Notes: generated by a model from the letters alone, not told the origin. 64,000 nucleotides of DNA from Eustoma russellianum (GCA_036186865.1 AP025040.1:18234558-18298557); one strand, 5' to 3'; counted from the first letter of the stretch, positions 10,556 to 20,892 are shown. Program-made: numbers and translations.

Positions 10556-11850
10556 TTAATTGTATACTATAGACAGGTACGATGATTCTATTATATATAT
10601 GACCCATTTATGAAAATCAATTCCTTTAAAAACATATAGAAAAGGAAAAAACAGCATCCCTTGAATCCATAACTCACATTGAGCCTTTGGCGATGGTTTT
10701 AGCCCATATAAAGATTTCGTTAACCTATAGACCTTATTTTTATTGGTTTCGTCACTGAACCATAGTGATATATACATATAAACTAATTCTGCTAAGTCTC
10801 CATTTGAGAATATATTTATGACATCTAGTTGATATAGTTTCTAGTTAAGGTTAACAGCTATATAGAAAATGACTCTAATGGTGTTTAGTTTGGCAACTGG
10901 GGCAAATGTTTCTAAATAATCTGTCCCAAATGTTTGTGAGAATCTTTTGGCCATTAATCTTGCTTTATATTATTCACGAATCCATCATTGTTATATTTAA
11001 CTGTGAATATCCATCTACATCCAACTGTTTTTATAGCAGTCGAGCTGCGAATCAGATCCCAAGTTTGATTTTTTACTAAGGCATTCATTTCTTCATGCTC
11101 TGTGTTATTGGGTATGATTTTATTATCAAGTGAGCATGCAAATGTCTTAAAGTTTAGATTCAACCTATTATAAGATACGAAGTCTTCTATAGGGTATTTG
11201 GTATAGAAGGGATTCTTAGTGCACTTTCTTGTTCTTTTCCTTAATGCTACTGCTCTGTCATCTATTTGGGATTCAGTCTCATATTTAGTTTGAGTTTCTT
11301 CCAAATAACCCCTTCTTCTATCATGGATCGTGTTTGTTCGGGTGTATCAGGTCAATTGCCCTATCCTAAGACTTCATGATCATTTGAAGTCATAGAAAAA
11401 TTAGTTCTAGGCTGAGAATCGGTCTTGCTGACCTGAGGTACCCACCGCAGCTCAGCTAAGCTACTGAGCTCGGGTGAACTTGCAATAATAAGCTAGACTG
11501 AGTTCTGACCACAATATCTATTATTTTCCAACATTCCTTGTGTCTTAAATCTTATGTTTCAGCTAAGGATTTGTAAAAAGCATGATTTTCATCAAATGTA
11601 ACACCGAGTGTTGCAAAAATTCTCTTATTAGATGGGCAATAATGCTTATACACTTTTGTAAACCCGAGTATCCTAAGAAAATGCACTTAGCTGATCTAGG
11701 ATCTAATTTTCCCCTAGGTTGGGCTGAATGTGTACATATAACATCCGAATAGTTTGAATGGTAATTCCGAGAGTAGTTTAGTGCATGTGAAGTGTTTGAG
11801 GAGAATTTCTCTAGGAGTTTTAAAGGACAAAGTTCTGGATGACATCCTAT
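10556..11850 (-). pseudogene. Ty1/copia integrase C-terminus and RT, degenerate, minus strand
   Basis: On the minus strand, 11850-11580 resembles the end of copia integrase (CYVHIQPNLRGKLDPRSAKCIFLGYSG). The open frame 11304-10954 gives the RT entry: KNPFYTKYPIEDFVSYNRL, EEMNALVKNQTWDLI and GCRWIFTVKYNNDG. 10777-10556 continues with NKVYRLTKSLYGLKPSPKAQCE. Gag, protease and the integrase front are missing, because this segment abuts a primer site and LTR at 11862-12457. It opposes the copia relic at 9600-10480, so the two are separate insertions. Confidence 0.75.
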
Positions 11851-11861
11851 TTATTAAGTAT

Positions 11862-11875
11862 GTGGCTCTGATACC
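11862..11875 (-). other. Primer-binding site (initiator-Met tRNA type)
   Basis: On the minus strand this reads TGGTATCAGAGCCA, complementary to the 3' end of plant initiator methionine tRNA, the usual primer of copia elements. It lies one base inside the LTR end at 11877. Confidence 0.75.
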
Positions 11876-11876
11876 A

Positions 11877-12457
11877 TGTCAAGATTGAAAGAATTTGGAA
11901 TTCGTTCAAGTTGAGGATCAAATTTACAAAGTTACTCTCTATTTATAGGAGTTTTTTCGCCTCTAATGGCTTCATTTTCTCACTTGTATAGTGGTTACTG
12001 TTTATCTACAATGATTCCTAACAGTTACAGAGATAAAAACTAGTTACCTGTTTTACTCGAACATATGTACATCGAAAGTCCTAAGTTACAATATTTACAT
12101 AACTAAGTGTTGCAGCTCTGCCTTAGCTTTGCTTCCTAGCTTGTGCTTCACCTCGTCACCTCATCTTAGCACATCTTTGTTCCAGTTCTAGTTAGCTGCC
12201 TTTCTTCACATCAACTACTCTTAATTTTGTGCTCCTCTTCACCTCAGCTCTTCCTTTCTCTGTCTTGATCACCTCAGCACGGTAGTAGTACTTCGTCAGT
12301 TCGGCATAGCTTCACTTCGTCTATTCTTACTTAGCTCAACCACTCCTATACCCAGGTTAGCACAGCTCAGCTGACTTACTTCAGTCACTTTTCTTATTTC
12401 TTCTAGCACGCCATTTACTATGTTCAGGCCGTCGACGCACCTCGGCTGAGCCCGACA
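11877..12457 (-). repeat. copia LTR (TGTC...GACA) with primer site on one side and polypurine tract on the other
   Basis: In plus orientation it starts TGTCAAGATTG and ends AGCCCGACA, with short inverted ends TGTC/GACA over 581 bp. A minus-strand TATA box (CTATAAAT, 11941-11948) lies upstream of the LTR end next to the primer site. At 12458-12470 the sequence CATCTCCACCCTT is a reversed AAGGGTGGAGATG polypurine tract. One LTR with both neighbours suggests it is shared by two tandem element copies, of which the right one is now mostly gone. Confidence 0.65.
11941..11948 (-). promoter_or_regulatory. TATA box in copia LTR
   Basis: The minus strand reads CCTATAAATAGAGAG, a good plant TATA box pointing toward the primer site, as expected for an LTR promoter. 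Confidence 0.55.
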
Positions 12458-12470
12458 CATCTCCACCCTT

Positions 12471-13425
12471 ACAACTGTAGTCGTGTTTGTAACTTATGTC
12501 AAAAAATTGGTAACATGAATTTTCTATTTCATTGAATGATGTGATTTTTTAAGTAATATTTCACATCCATAACAGCTATCTGGGAATTTGCATTTCAAAT
12601 CACAGAGCATCCCTCCATGCCGCACATTGTTCCCCTGATGTTGATCATTCGACATGAATCATATCTCACAGTTAAGAGACATGAAAGATTTTGTAATAAA
12701 AGTGAATGATCATTGTATTTGTCAGCTTCCATTAACTGCTTACAGCTACATAAACTAATTGTGTTTCAAATGATTATTACGAAATTATTCCGGTCACAGA
12801 GGACCTCACAAGATAATTGAACAACAATAAATGTTGTTTGGTATTTCGAGAATTTTGCGATCCATGCTGTTTTGAAAGCATAAAAACGCAACTTTTTGCC
12901 CAACAAATGAAGAAAGCAGTGATTATCTAACAACTTTCCCAGCATATATTAGATGAATGATGGATTGATTATTCCTTGCAGCTACCACTATGAAGTCATT
13001 TTAGCAGATCGTATATCTTTTATATACTTAAATCTTAATCCAATCACACAGTGTGGGGATTAGTCGCACATCCTGCAAGTGCACCACTAGTAGGTAGTAA
13101 TTTGAATGTTTACATATGTATTTGATAACGTACTTCTGAAACTCATCCAATCCTTTACGGAACACCTGTCTCCCCTCTAGGTTGCTTTTTTGAAATCTGC
13201 TTATGATAGAGAATATCCATTTGCATGCACATGACTACCGTGATCTCCATTTTCATGGCTGTTCGTAAACAGCCACTCACTATCTTTACAATGACAATCA
13301 ATGTTGTTGTTTATCGTGTTACAGTTATCGCTTGTTTCAAAAAATCGAGAATCAGTGCATGTAGCGACAACCGTATTAAGGTTATAGCCCACAAAAATGT
13401 CAATCATATTACAGTTACACGTTAT
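12471..13425. other. Unassigned DNA left of the LARD-like element
   Basis: AT-rich sequence without a recognised gene. A minus-strand frame (13407-13201, 68 codons, Asn/Cys-rich) continues without a stop across the insertion point into 20893-20925 if the element is removed, but it matches no family I know. The left part may be leftover copia internal sequence, given the polypurine tract at 12458. Confidence 0.4.
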
Positions 13426-13430
13426 GTAAG
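13426..13430. repeat. Target-site duplication GTAAG, left copy
   Basis: GTAAG directly precedes the left LTR; the identical pentamer at 20893-20897 follows the right LTR. Confidence 0.85.
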
Positions 13431-14486
13431 TGATGAATCAAAATATATCATCTGTTAGTCAACAACAGTCAACGGTAGACTTTGGGCATTAAAGTGTTAA
13501 AGTCCCGCAGGCTGGCACAAAAGTTCTCCTGCTCGGCCAAGTTACACTTCGGTCATACTCTTATCATCAGAGGTGTGCATCTCAGCATCCGGACTAAACT
13601 GCAGTTCGGCAAGAGTGCAATTCAGCACAGCTCAACTAAAAAGCTTATTGAGATAGCTAAAGAGAATTCACCTAGGAACTTTGTTCAGCTCGGCCACATA
13701 GCCGAGACGAGCCGGTACTTGTTAATACATGAAGATTGTTGAAGTATAACGCTACAAAATGATTCATCTCAGCTCGGCAAGGTCATGTATTTACAAATGA
13801 TTCATCTTAGCTCGGCAAGGTCATATATTTACAATCGGCCTCGGCAGAATGTTCAACTCGGCCTCGGCCATACTGGCTCGGCCGAATAACGCCAAGAACT
13901 ATCAGATAAGATCAAGGGAAGATATTGTCCATTATGCTCTAAGACCCACTTAGCGGCTCTGCAGAATACTTTCCAGATGTCAAGTAGCAGTTGGCTCTAT
14001 ACAAATCTATCATTATGGGCCGACCTACACAACAGCTATGGCACAGGCTTTAGTCCCATCACTCTCCAGTTCTGCAACGGACTAGACTGTCATCTCAGAC
14101 ATATCACCATCTCATCATTTGGCAAGGGATCAGACCTCCTCTATTTCAAGTATAAATACCCCTCAACTCACAACGGAAAAGGGGATCCCGAATCTGGGAG
14201 AACTTCTGGAACATTATTCAAGAGCTCCATCTCGGCCACAACAGAAAAACTCACAAACTTAGTAAGATATCTATCAGGTTTTCTTCAAACCTTTATTCCA
14301 GCATAAAATGCACAGGCAAAACACCCATAACTGACTTAAGCGTCGGAGGGTTTTCCCGGGGCAGCGCCCTGGGACCTTTAACGTTTTTCTTCTTTCTCAG
14401 GCTCCGTTGAAGGATTTAGACGGAAGATTAACAGCTCACCCACCGGGTCATCTCTGACCGTCATGATGACCATCTCGGCCTCATCA
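13431..14486 (+). repeat. Left (5') LTR of the LARD-like element
   Basis: It begins TGATGAATCAAAATATATC and ends CTCGGCCTCATCA. It aligns with 19871-20892 almost throughout; the main length difference is a duplicated CAGCTCGGCAAGGTCAT segment near 13760-13830. The 109-codon open frame 13977-14306 recurs in the right LTR but has no coding features. A TATA box lies at 14151. Confidence 0.9.
14151..14160 (+). promoter_or_regulatory. TATA box of the left LTR
   Basis: TATAAATACC in the context TTTCAAGTATAAATACCCCTC is conserved at 20557-20566 in the right LTR, which supports it as the element's promoter. Confidence 0.65.
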
Positions 14487-14504
14487 TTTGTCGCTAGAAG
14501 GAGG
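14487..14504 (+). other. Primer-binding-site candidate
   Basis: TTTGTCGCTAGAAGGAGG directly follows the LTR end. Several plant gypsy elements have a TGGCGCTAGAAGGAGGG-like primer site at this place; here it carries a change in the first bases. I could not assign the tRNA from memory. Confidence 0.5.
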
Positions 14505-14527
14505 GTCTCTTTCTGAGTCTCTCAAAA

Positions 14528-15265
14528 TGAAGATCAAATACTTGCATATCCATCGAAATAGAGCAAACAAAACTTCGCAGTACCTGCAGAAGAGAGATGT
14601 TTGCAAACTATTTACATAAAGCAAGTTGAAGACAAATACTTGCATATCTATCGAAATAGAGCAAACAAAACTTCGCAGTACCAGCAGAAGAGAGATGTTT
14701 GTAAACTATTGACATAGAGCAAGTTGAAGACAAACGTTTGCATAACTATTCAAATAGAGCAAACAAAACTAGCACTTTGCAGTGCGGAAGAGAGATGTTT
14801 GCAAACTATTGACATAGAGCAAGTTGAAGACAAATGCTTGCATAACTATTGAAATAGAGCAAACAAAACTTCGCAGTGCAGAAGAGAGATGTTTGCAAAC
14901 TATCGACATAGAGCAAGTTGAAGACAAATATTTGCATAAAGAAAATGAAAATGGAACTTCACAGTGCAGAAGATCAAATGCTTGCATAACTATTGAAATA
15001 GAGCAAACAAAATTTTGCAGTGCGGAAGAGAGATGTTTGCAAACTATTGACATAGAGCAAGTTGAAGACAAATGTTTACATAAGTATTGAAATAGAGCAA
15101 ACAAAACTAGAACTTCGCAGTGCGGAAGAGAGATGTTTGCAAACTATTGACATAGAGTAAGTTGAAGACAAATGTTTGCATAACTATTGAAATAGAGCAA
15201 ACAAAACTAGAACTTCGTAGTGCAGAAGATCAAATGTTTGCAAACTATTGAAATAGAGCAAATAA
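14528..15265 (+). repeat. Tandem array, about 97-bp period, roughly seven copies
   Basis: Units begin GAAGA(T)CAAAT-CTTGCATA near 14528, 14629, 14725, 14826, 14921/14969, 15063 and 15165, with a last partial near 15225. They share AAATAGAGCAAACAAAACT and GAGAGATGTTTGCAAACTATTGACAT. Spacing is about 95-102 bases, with one shortened unit at 14921-14969. Small open frames on both strands are by-products of the repeat. Confidence 0.85.
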
Positions 15266-15280
15266 AACCTCGCATGTAAT

Positions 15281-16312
15281 GGGGGCAGATTTTCCTATAT
15301 TTCACCTCGGCAGGTCTGAGAAGGTTGAGCGAGTCTCAACATCTGGGGGCAGATTTCCCTATATTTCACCTCGGAAGGTCTGAGAAGGTTGAGCGAGTCT
15401 CAACATCTGGGGGCAGATTTCCCTATATTTCACCTCGGGCAGATTTCCCTGTATTTCACCTCGGCAGGTCTGAGAAGGTTGAGCAAGTCTCAACATCTGG
15501 GGGCAGATTTCCCTATATTTTACCTCGGCAGGTCTGAGAAGGTTGAGCGAGTCTCAACATTTGGGGGCAGATTTCCCTATATTTCACCTCGGCAGGTCTG
15601 AGAAGGTTGAGCGAGTCTCAACATCTGGGGGCAGATTTCCATATATTTCACCTCAGCAGGTCTGAGAAGGTTGAGCAAGTCTCAACATCCGGGGGCAGAT
15701 TTCCCTATATTTCACCTCGGCAGGTCTGAGAAGGTTGAGCGAGTCTCAACATCCGGGGGCAGATTTCCCTATATTTCACCTCGGCAGGTCTAAGAAGGTT
15801 GAGCGAGTCTCAACATCTGGGGGCAGATTTCCCTATATTTCACCTCGGCAGGTCTCAGAAGGTTGAGCGAGTCTCAACATCTGGGGGCAGATTTCCCTAT
15901 ATTTCACCTCGGCAGGTCTAAGAAGGTTGAGCGAGTCTCAATATCTGGGGGCAGATTTCCCTATATTTCACCTCGCCAGGTCTGAGAAGGTTGAGCAAGT
16001 CTCAACATCTGGGGGTAGATTTCCTTATATTTCACCTCGGCATGTCTGAGAAGGTTGAGCAAGTCTCAACATCTGGGGGCAGATTTCCCTATATTTCACC
16101 TCGGCAGGTCTGAGAAGGTTGAGCGAGTCTCAACATCTGGGGGCAGATTTCCCTATATTTCACCTCGGCAGGTCTGAGAAGGTTGAGCAAGTCTCAACAT
16201 CTGGGAGCATATTTCCCTATATTTCACCTCGCCAGGTCTGAGAAGGTTGAGCGAGTCTCAACATCTGGGGGTAGATTTTCTTATATTTCACCTCGGTAGG
16301 ACTGAGAGGACC
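15281..16312 (+). repeat. Minisatellite, 64-bp period, 16 copies
   Basis: GGGGGCAG (or a one-base variant) recurs at 15281, 15345, 15409, 15499, 15563 and then every 64 bases exactly to 16267. The 15409-15499 step is 64 plus a 26-base partial copy. Units share CTATATTTCACCTCGGCAGG and GAGAAGGTTGAGC(G/A)AGTCTC. Because 64 is not a multiple of three, no protein repeat can be encoded, and the 70-codon frames here are chance. Confidence 0.92.
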
Positions 16313-16953
16313 AAGTTGGGTCCATAAAGATACTCGTGATAACTTAGAAGAAAACTAAATATTGTTAGACCAAGGTAGCTTGGTGAAAGCTCAGACTAAA
16401 ACACTGTTGCAATATGGGGCCGTCCTTGGAGACCAAGTCAGACTCATAGAAACATTAAAAGAAACTTGGATGAATCCGAAGAAGTTTTGGCAGAATAAAT
16501 CCTGGAGACCAGATTAGCTCTGTAAAAGTTTAAGGTATTATTCATACATCTCGGCCTTTTGATGAAGGTTTGGGTTAAAAGACTTCGTCTGTCATCATAC
16601 TTCGGATACGCTAAGTTAAGAAACTTAGGTTATTACTAAGTATCGTTCAAATTGGAGCTCGGCTAAGGTAGTACAAGATTCACTCTGATTATATTCTTGA
16701 TTCAGCTCAGCAAAATAACAGGTTTATTTTATAGCTTGGGGACTTAGTTTATTTTCAGTGACATTGATCAAGTTTAACATGGCTGACATGGGAACTCGAC
16801 AACAATAAGTTTGAAGAACAAACTTAATGAAAATGCTAAAAGCAGAAGAGAAGAAAGAGTTGTAAACTACAAAAGACAGATTTTTCATTGATGAAGAATT
16901 TAAGGTGCAGAATACAACTGATTTCTGCTCAGCTAATGATTACAAAGAGAAGC
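16313..16953 (+). other. Interior of the LARD-like element between repeat array and antisense ORF
   Basis: Single-copy sequence with many CTCGGC and CAGCTCGG words shared with the element's LTRs. I see no gene in it; it may hold the 3' untranslated part of the antisense ORF. Confidence 0.5.
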
Positions 16954-17564
16954 CTAAGCGTAATAGTCTTCTTCCCTCAAGTCAGCTCCATCTACGAACT
17001 TTTGGAATTGATCTTCAAACTCTTGAGAAGCGCTGGGATTGTACAGCTCAGCCAGGCGTGGATCCTCTTTGTTCAGATCTGGATAAACATCTGAGCAGAC
17101 ATCAATGGCTTCTCTTCGGCCGACCTCCATAGCTGAGCTTTGTAGAAGGATCATGTTTTCCTCAAAAAACTTGGATTTCTTGAAGCCACAATCGTTTTGA
17201 TCTTAGCTTCAATTAGTTGGTGACGCAGTAAGCCCAGTTGCTCTTCATAAGTTTTTCTCTTCTACATCAGCTCAGCATTTTATTTTTTCAAAAACTCATT
17301 CTCATTCAGAGTTTGAGTGGAGGCCAGCTCCAAGTCAGCCACTTTGTGCCCCAACTCATCCACCTTTGAGTTGGAGGTGGCTAGCTTCATCTCAGCATCT
17401 TCAGCCCTATGGTGGAGTTGGGAAACATTGGCCCGCAGAGTTGTGTTTTCTTGAGCCAGTTCGGCTCTTTTCAGCTCGGCTTCCTCAAGTTCTTTATTTT
17501 TAACTTTGAACTCTTCAAGAAATTCTTCACTACGGGTCAGAATTTCCAACTCCTGAGCTCGGAC

Positions 17565-17639
17565 CTGCAAGGGAAGTAGAGTAAGAAGAAATTAAGTGGT
17601 AAAAAGCAAACAAGGCACTCAACAAAAGTTTTTGCTTAC
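17565..17639 (-). other. Predicted intron 3 of the antisense ORF (75 nt)
   Basis: The donor is GCTTTG|GTAAGCAAAA and the acceptor CTTCCCTTGCAG|GTCCGAGC, with a pyrimidine-rich tract before the acceptor. It links FQSNIAL to VRAQELEILTR. Confidence 0.65.
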
Positions 17640-18014
17640 CAAAGCAATGTTTGATTGAAAGGCGTTTTTCAGCTCACCCCAGACAGTCGCCCTAAACTTC
17701 TGGTGATCCAGGGGCAGGACTGCTACCTCGTTTAATTTTCTGGCTATGGAGGGGTCCAGAGCTGAATCACCCTCTGAAAACCCAATAAGAATTGGGTCAT
17801 GAAATTCATTTGGCTGAGGCAGGTTTTCCTCAACCGGCTCAGCAACAACCATCTCTGAAGGCTGAGATGGCCCTGGATCTCGGTTGCTGGAGCCTTCACC
17901 CCTTTGTCTCTTTCTGGGGCGAAGATTTGGCCTCTGCCGAAGGCTCTGGCTCAGCAAAAGCCTGAGGCTGGATCTCAGCCTTAGGCTCATCATCCAAAAT
18001 TTCGATTGGCAGAG

Positions 18015-18092
18015 CTGCAAAGAAGCAAAACGGATCAAGATAAAAACAAATATCAACACTTAGAAAATTTTGAAGTTAAGGAAAATTTTTAC
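18015..18092 (-). other. Predicted intron 2 of the antisense ORF (78 nt)
   Basis: The donor is AATCAG|GTAAAAATT and the acceptor CTTCTTTGCAG|CTCTGCC, both close to plant consensus. The intron is AT-rich. Removal keeps the frame from PEPAEPES into LPIEILDDEP. Confidence 0.65.
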
Positions 18093-18269
18093 CTGATTCG
18101 GGCTCTGCTGGCTCGGGCTCAGCAGCAACAGAAGTTGTAACTGGGGGCAGAGCTAAGGTAGAAGCTCCCCCAGAACCAAGGGTGGCCATTTTTCTTTCTT
18201 TACGGGCCCTCTTCCTGGCCGCTGCCTCAGCCATTTTGCTGGAACGGGAAGAAGATCCAGCCATTGCAC

Positions 18270-18342
18270 CTGCATTAAGGATAAGACAGTTAAACACTAA
18301 AAGAAGGGAAGGTTGTTGAAAGGAAAATACAACAATATCAAC
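18270..18342 (-). other. Predicted intron 1 of the antisense ORF (73 nt)
   Basis: On the minus strand, CCGAG|GTTGATATTG is the donor side and CTTAATGCAG|GTGCAATGG the acceptor side, with a T-rich stretch between. Removal joins an LSLDNLIIVR reading to GAMAGSSSR without a stop. Confidence 0.6.
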
Positions 18343-19856
18343 CTCGGACAATGATTAAGTTGTCTAGGGAGAGTGGCAAGTAGTTATCGCCAATAGCCGA
18401 GTGGCCCAGGTCGCTATCCAGATCTCAGAATCTACCTTCTGCCAGTCAATGACTATGGAAAGTGTTCGAATTCTGTCTACTTCATCGCAGTAGTCTTGGC
18501 CTGACCTCATATTATCAGCTCTACCAGACTTTCAGATATTTCCGCTCGGCAGCTCAGATTTCTTGACATAGAAAAATTTCCCTTTCCATCTCTTGTTCGA
18601 AGAGGGAATATTAAGGGCAAAAGGGAAATTTGTGTTAGACGCTCGCATGCTGAAATAATACCAGCTATGCGAGGCCCGACATGCAAAAAAGGCTCGGAAA
18701 ATAGTAGCATTAAAAGGGAGTTCAGCTATTCTAAGGAAAAGAAGATAACAAAGAATGAGTTTAAGGCCGTTAGGTTGGATTTGAGGAAGTCTGAGTCCAT
18801 AAGCCCGCATAATACGGACAAGTGGCTCAGGAACAAGAAGGTTGAAACCTGACTTGAAGTAATCCTCGTAAACTGCTTCATAATCCCTAGGGGGATCATA
18901 AGTAGTCTGACCAGGTAAGGGGAGGATCGGGCTGAACCAATTTTTATCAATTTTATGGAATTTACAAATCCTGTCCAGGTCGGCCTCAGACAAGGTAGAG
19001 AAAGACTCCTGTACAAGGGGAGAGGGTAGACCTCTCTCAATGACCCCTGAAAACAGAGATGGGTCCCTCAGTGGGGCAGGGGGATCTAAAGATGCTGGAG
19101 CATGAGCAATCCCTGCTCGCTCCGACGAAGAACTTACCACGGTGATGGCTCTGCTGGATTGGGCAGTGTCACCGGTGGTTCGACCTAAATTGCTGATGGG
19201 AAGGTCATTAGCAGAGGCGGATCTGACGGACAGAGATGGAGAACCAGAGTTGTCTCCACCACTGGCGGCGTAAGAGGCACCCTCAGAGGGATTTTGAGAA
19301 TAACGGGAATCGTTGGAAGAAGACATTGTGAAAAATAAGGTGTAAGGAAAAACTTACAGAGGATAAAGATGAAGTGGACTGAGAAGGTCGGAGAAGACAA
19401 CCGGAAAAGATGAATAAGACGCCGGAGAGGAAAAAGCTAAAGCAGAACGCAGGAACAGGAGGCAGGAGTGAATAAAAGTTTCAAATGACCGAGAAAAGCC
19501 CTATTTATAGGATTCATCTCGGCATCCCAAAGGTCATTTAGTATGATCGTCCTCGATCCCTGTAACGGCCAAATTCAGAAGGCTACGTAACAGATGCTTC
19601 GTGCTCTGCGCAAACAGTAAATGCGCAGAACAGACCAGTCAGAGACAGACACATGCTAAAAAGACGGTGTAATTATGACTCTGCTCAGCTCGGTCTGATC
19701 AGCTCGGCCAAATACGCAATCAACGCTTCGTACTCTGTGCATCCAGTAAATGCGCAGAGCAGTCTAATCAAAGGTTGACACGTCGTCATTGAAAAGACGA
19801 CTCGTTAAAAATTCTGAATCGATTAGTCTGCCCTCTCAGGTCAGCTCGGCCAAACT

Positions 19857-19870
19857 AATATGGGGGCAAA
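19857..19870 (+). other. Polypurine tract of the LARD-like element
   Basis: AATATGGGGGCAAA abuts the right LTR start at 19871. It defines element orientation as plus. Confidence 0.75.
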
Positions 19871-20892
19871 TGATGAACCAAAATATATCATCTGTTAGTC
19901 AACAACAGTCAACGGTAGATTTTGGGCATAAAAGTGTTAAAGTCCCGCAGGTCGGCACAAAAGTTCTCCTGCTCGGCCAAGTTACACTTCAGTCATATTC
20001 TTATCATTAGAGGTCTGCATCTCAGCATCCGGACCAAACTGCAGTTCGGCAAGAGTGCAATTCAGCACAGCTCAACTAAAAAGCTTATTGAGATAGCTAA
20101 AGAGAATTCACTTACGAATTCTGTTCAGCTCGGCCACATAGCCGAGACGAGCCGGTACTTGTTAATACATGAAGAATTGTTGAAGTGTAACGCTACAAAG
20201 TGATTCATCTCAGCTCGGCAAGGTCATATATTTACAATCGGCCTCGGCAGAATGTTCAACTCGGCCTCGGCCATATACTGGCTCGGCCGAATAACGCCAA
20301 GAACTATCAGATAAGATCAATGGAAGATATTGTCCATTATGCTCTGGGACCCACTTAGTGGCTCTGTAGAATACTTTTCAGATGTCAAGTAGCAGTTGGC
20401 TCTGTACAAATCTATCATTACGGGCCGACCTACACAACAGCTATGGTCACAGGCTTTAGTCCCATCACTCTCCAGTTCTGCAACGGACTAGACTGCCATC
20501 TCAGACATATCACCATCTCATCATTTGACAGGGGATCAGACCTCCTCTATTTCAAGTATAAATACCCCTCAACTCACAACGGAAAAGAGGATCCCGAATC
20601 TGGGAGAACTTCTGGAACATTATTCAAGAGCTCCATCTCGGCCACAACAGAAAAACTCACAAACTTAGTGAGATATCTATCAGGTTTTCTTCAAACCTTT
20701 ATTCCAGCATAAAATGCGCAGGCAAAACACCCATAACTGACTTAAGCGTCGTAGGGTTTTCCCGGGGCAGCGCCCTGAGACCTCTAACGTTTTTCTTCTT
20801 TCTCAGGCTCCGTTGAAGGATTTAGACGGAAGATTAACGGCTCACCCACCGGGTCATCTCTGACCCTCATGATGACCATCTCAGCCTCATCA
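19871..20892 (+). repeat. Right (3') LTR of the LARD-like element
   Basis: It begins TGATGAACCAAAATATATC and ends TCTCAGCCTCATCA, with TATA box 20557-20566. It is nearly the same as the left LTR apart from scattered changes and one missing short duplication. Confidence 0.9.
20557..20566 (+). promoter_or_regulatory. TATA box of the right LTR
   Basis: TATAAATACC in the same context as 14151-14160 in the left LTR. Confidence 0.6.

Larger units (their letters stand above)
16954..19326 (-). pseudogene. Antisense ORF with putative gypsy-type transposon domain, four exons predicted
   Basis: The minus-strand ATG at 19326-19324 opens 265 codons rich in Ser at first. A conserved domain follows, with FHKIDKNWFSPILP, EAVYEDYFKSGFNLLVPEPLVRIM, QIQPNGLKLILCYLLFLRI and ASHSWYYFSMR. 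This is the pattern of the plant 'putative gypsy type transposon' domain. Predicted exons are 19326-18343, 18269-18093, 18014-17640 and 17564-16954, separated by 73-78-base introns with GT-AG ends. Later exons encode a charged low-complexity region and a long coiled coil (LEILTRSEEFLEEFKVKNKELEEAE onward), ending in an acidic tail. Frame breaks lie near 18430-18530 and 17920-17990, a TAA at 17277-17279 and another shift before 17154. Such ORFs accompany Tat elements; their role is unknown. It runs opposite to the element's own transcript. Confidence 0.75.
13431..20892 (+). mobile_element. LARD-like non-autonomous LTR retrotransposon with target duplication GTAAG
   Basis: Two LTRs of 1056 and 1022 bp, both TGATGA...TCATCA, flank a 5.4-kb interior. 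GTAAG occurs at 13426-13430 and again at 20893-20897, a 5-bp target-site duplication. A primer-site-like sequence follows the left LTR and a polypurine tract (ATGGGGGCAAA) precedes the right one, so the element points to the right. No gag or pol was found inside. Instead there are two tandem-repeat arrays and an antisense ORF with a gypsy-associated domain. This fits a large retrotransposon derivative related to the Tat branch; the Tat assignment is an inference. Confidence 0.85.

Noticed and set aside
13977..14306. 109-codon frame, repeated at 20443-20712
   Set aside because: Its conservation is due to the LTR pair itself; it covers the TATA box and has no coding features.
15325..15601. Overlapping 70-codon frames in the 64-bp array
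   Set aside because: The unit length is not a multiple of three, so the frames are repeat by-products.
15281..16312. CRISPR-like regular repeats
   Set aside because: Units are contiguous 64-mers with no variable spacers, inside a plant LTR element; this is a minisatellite.
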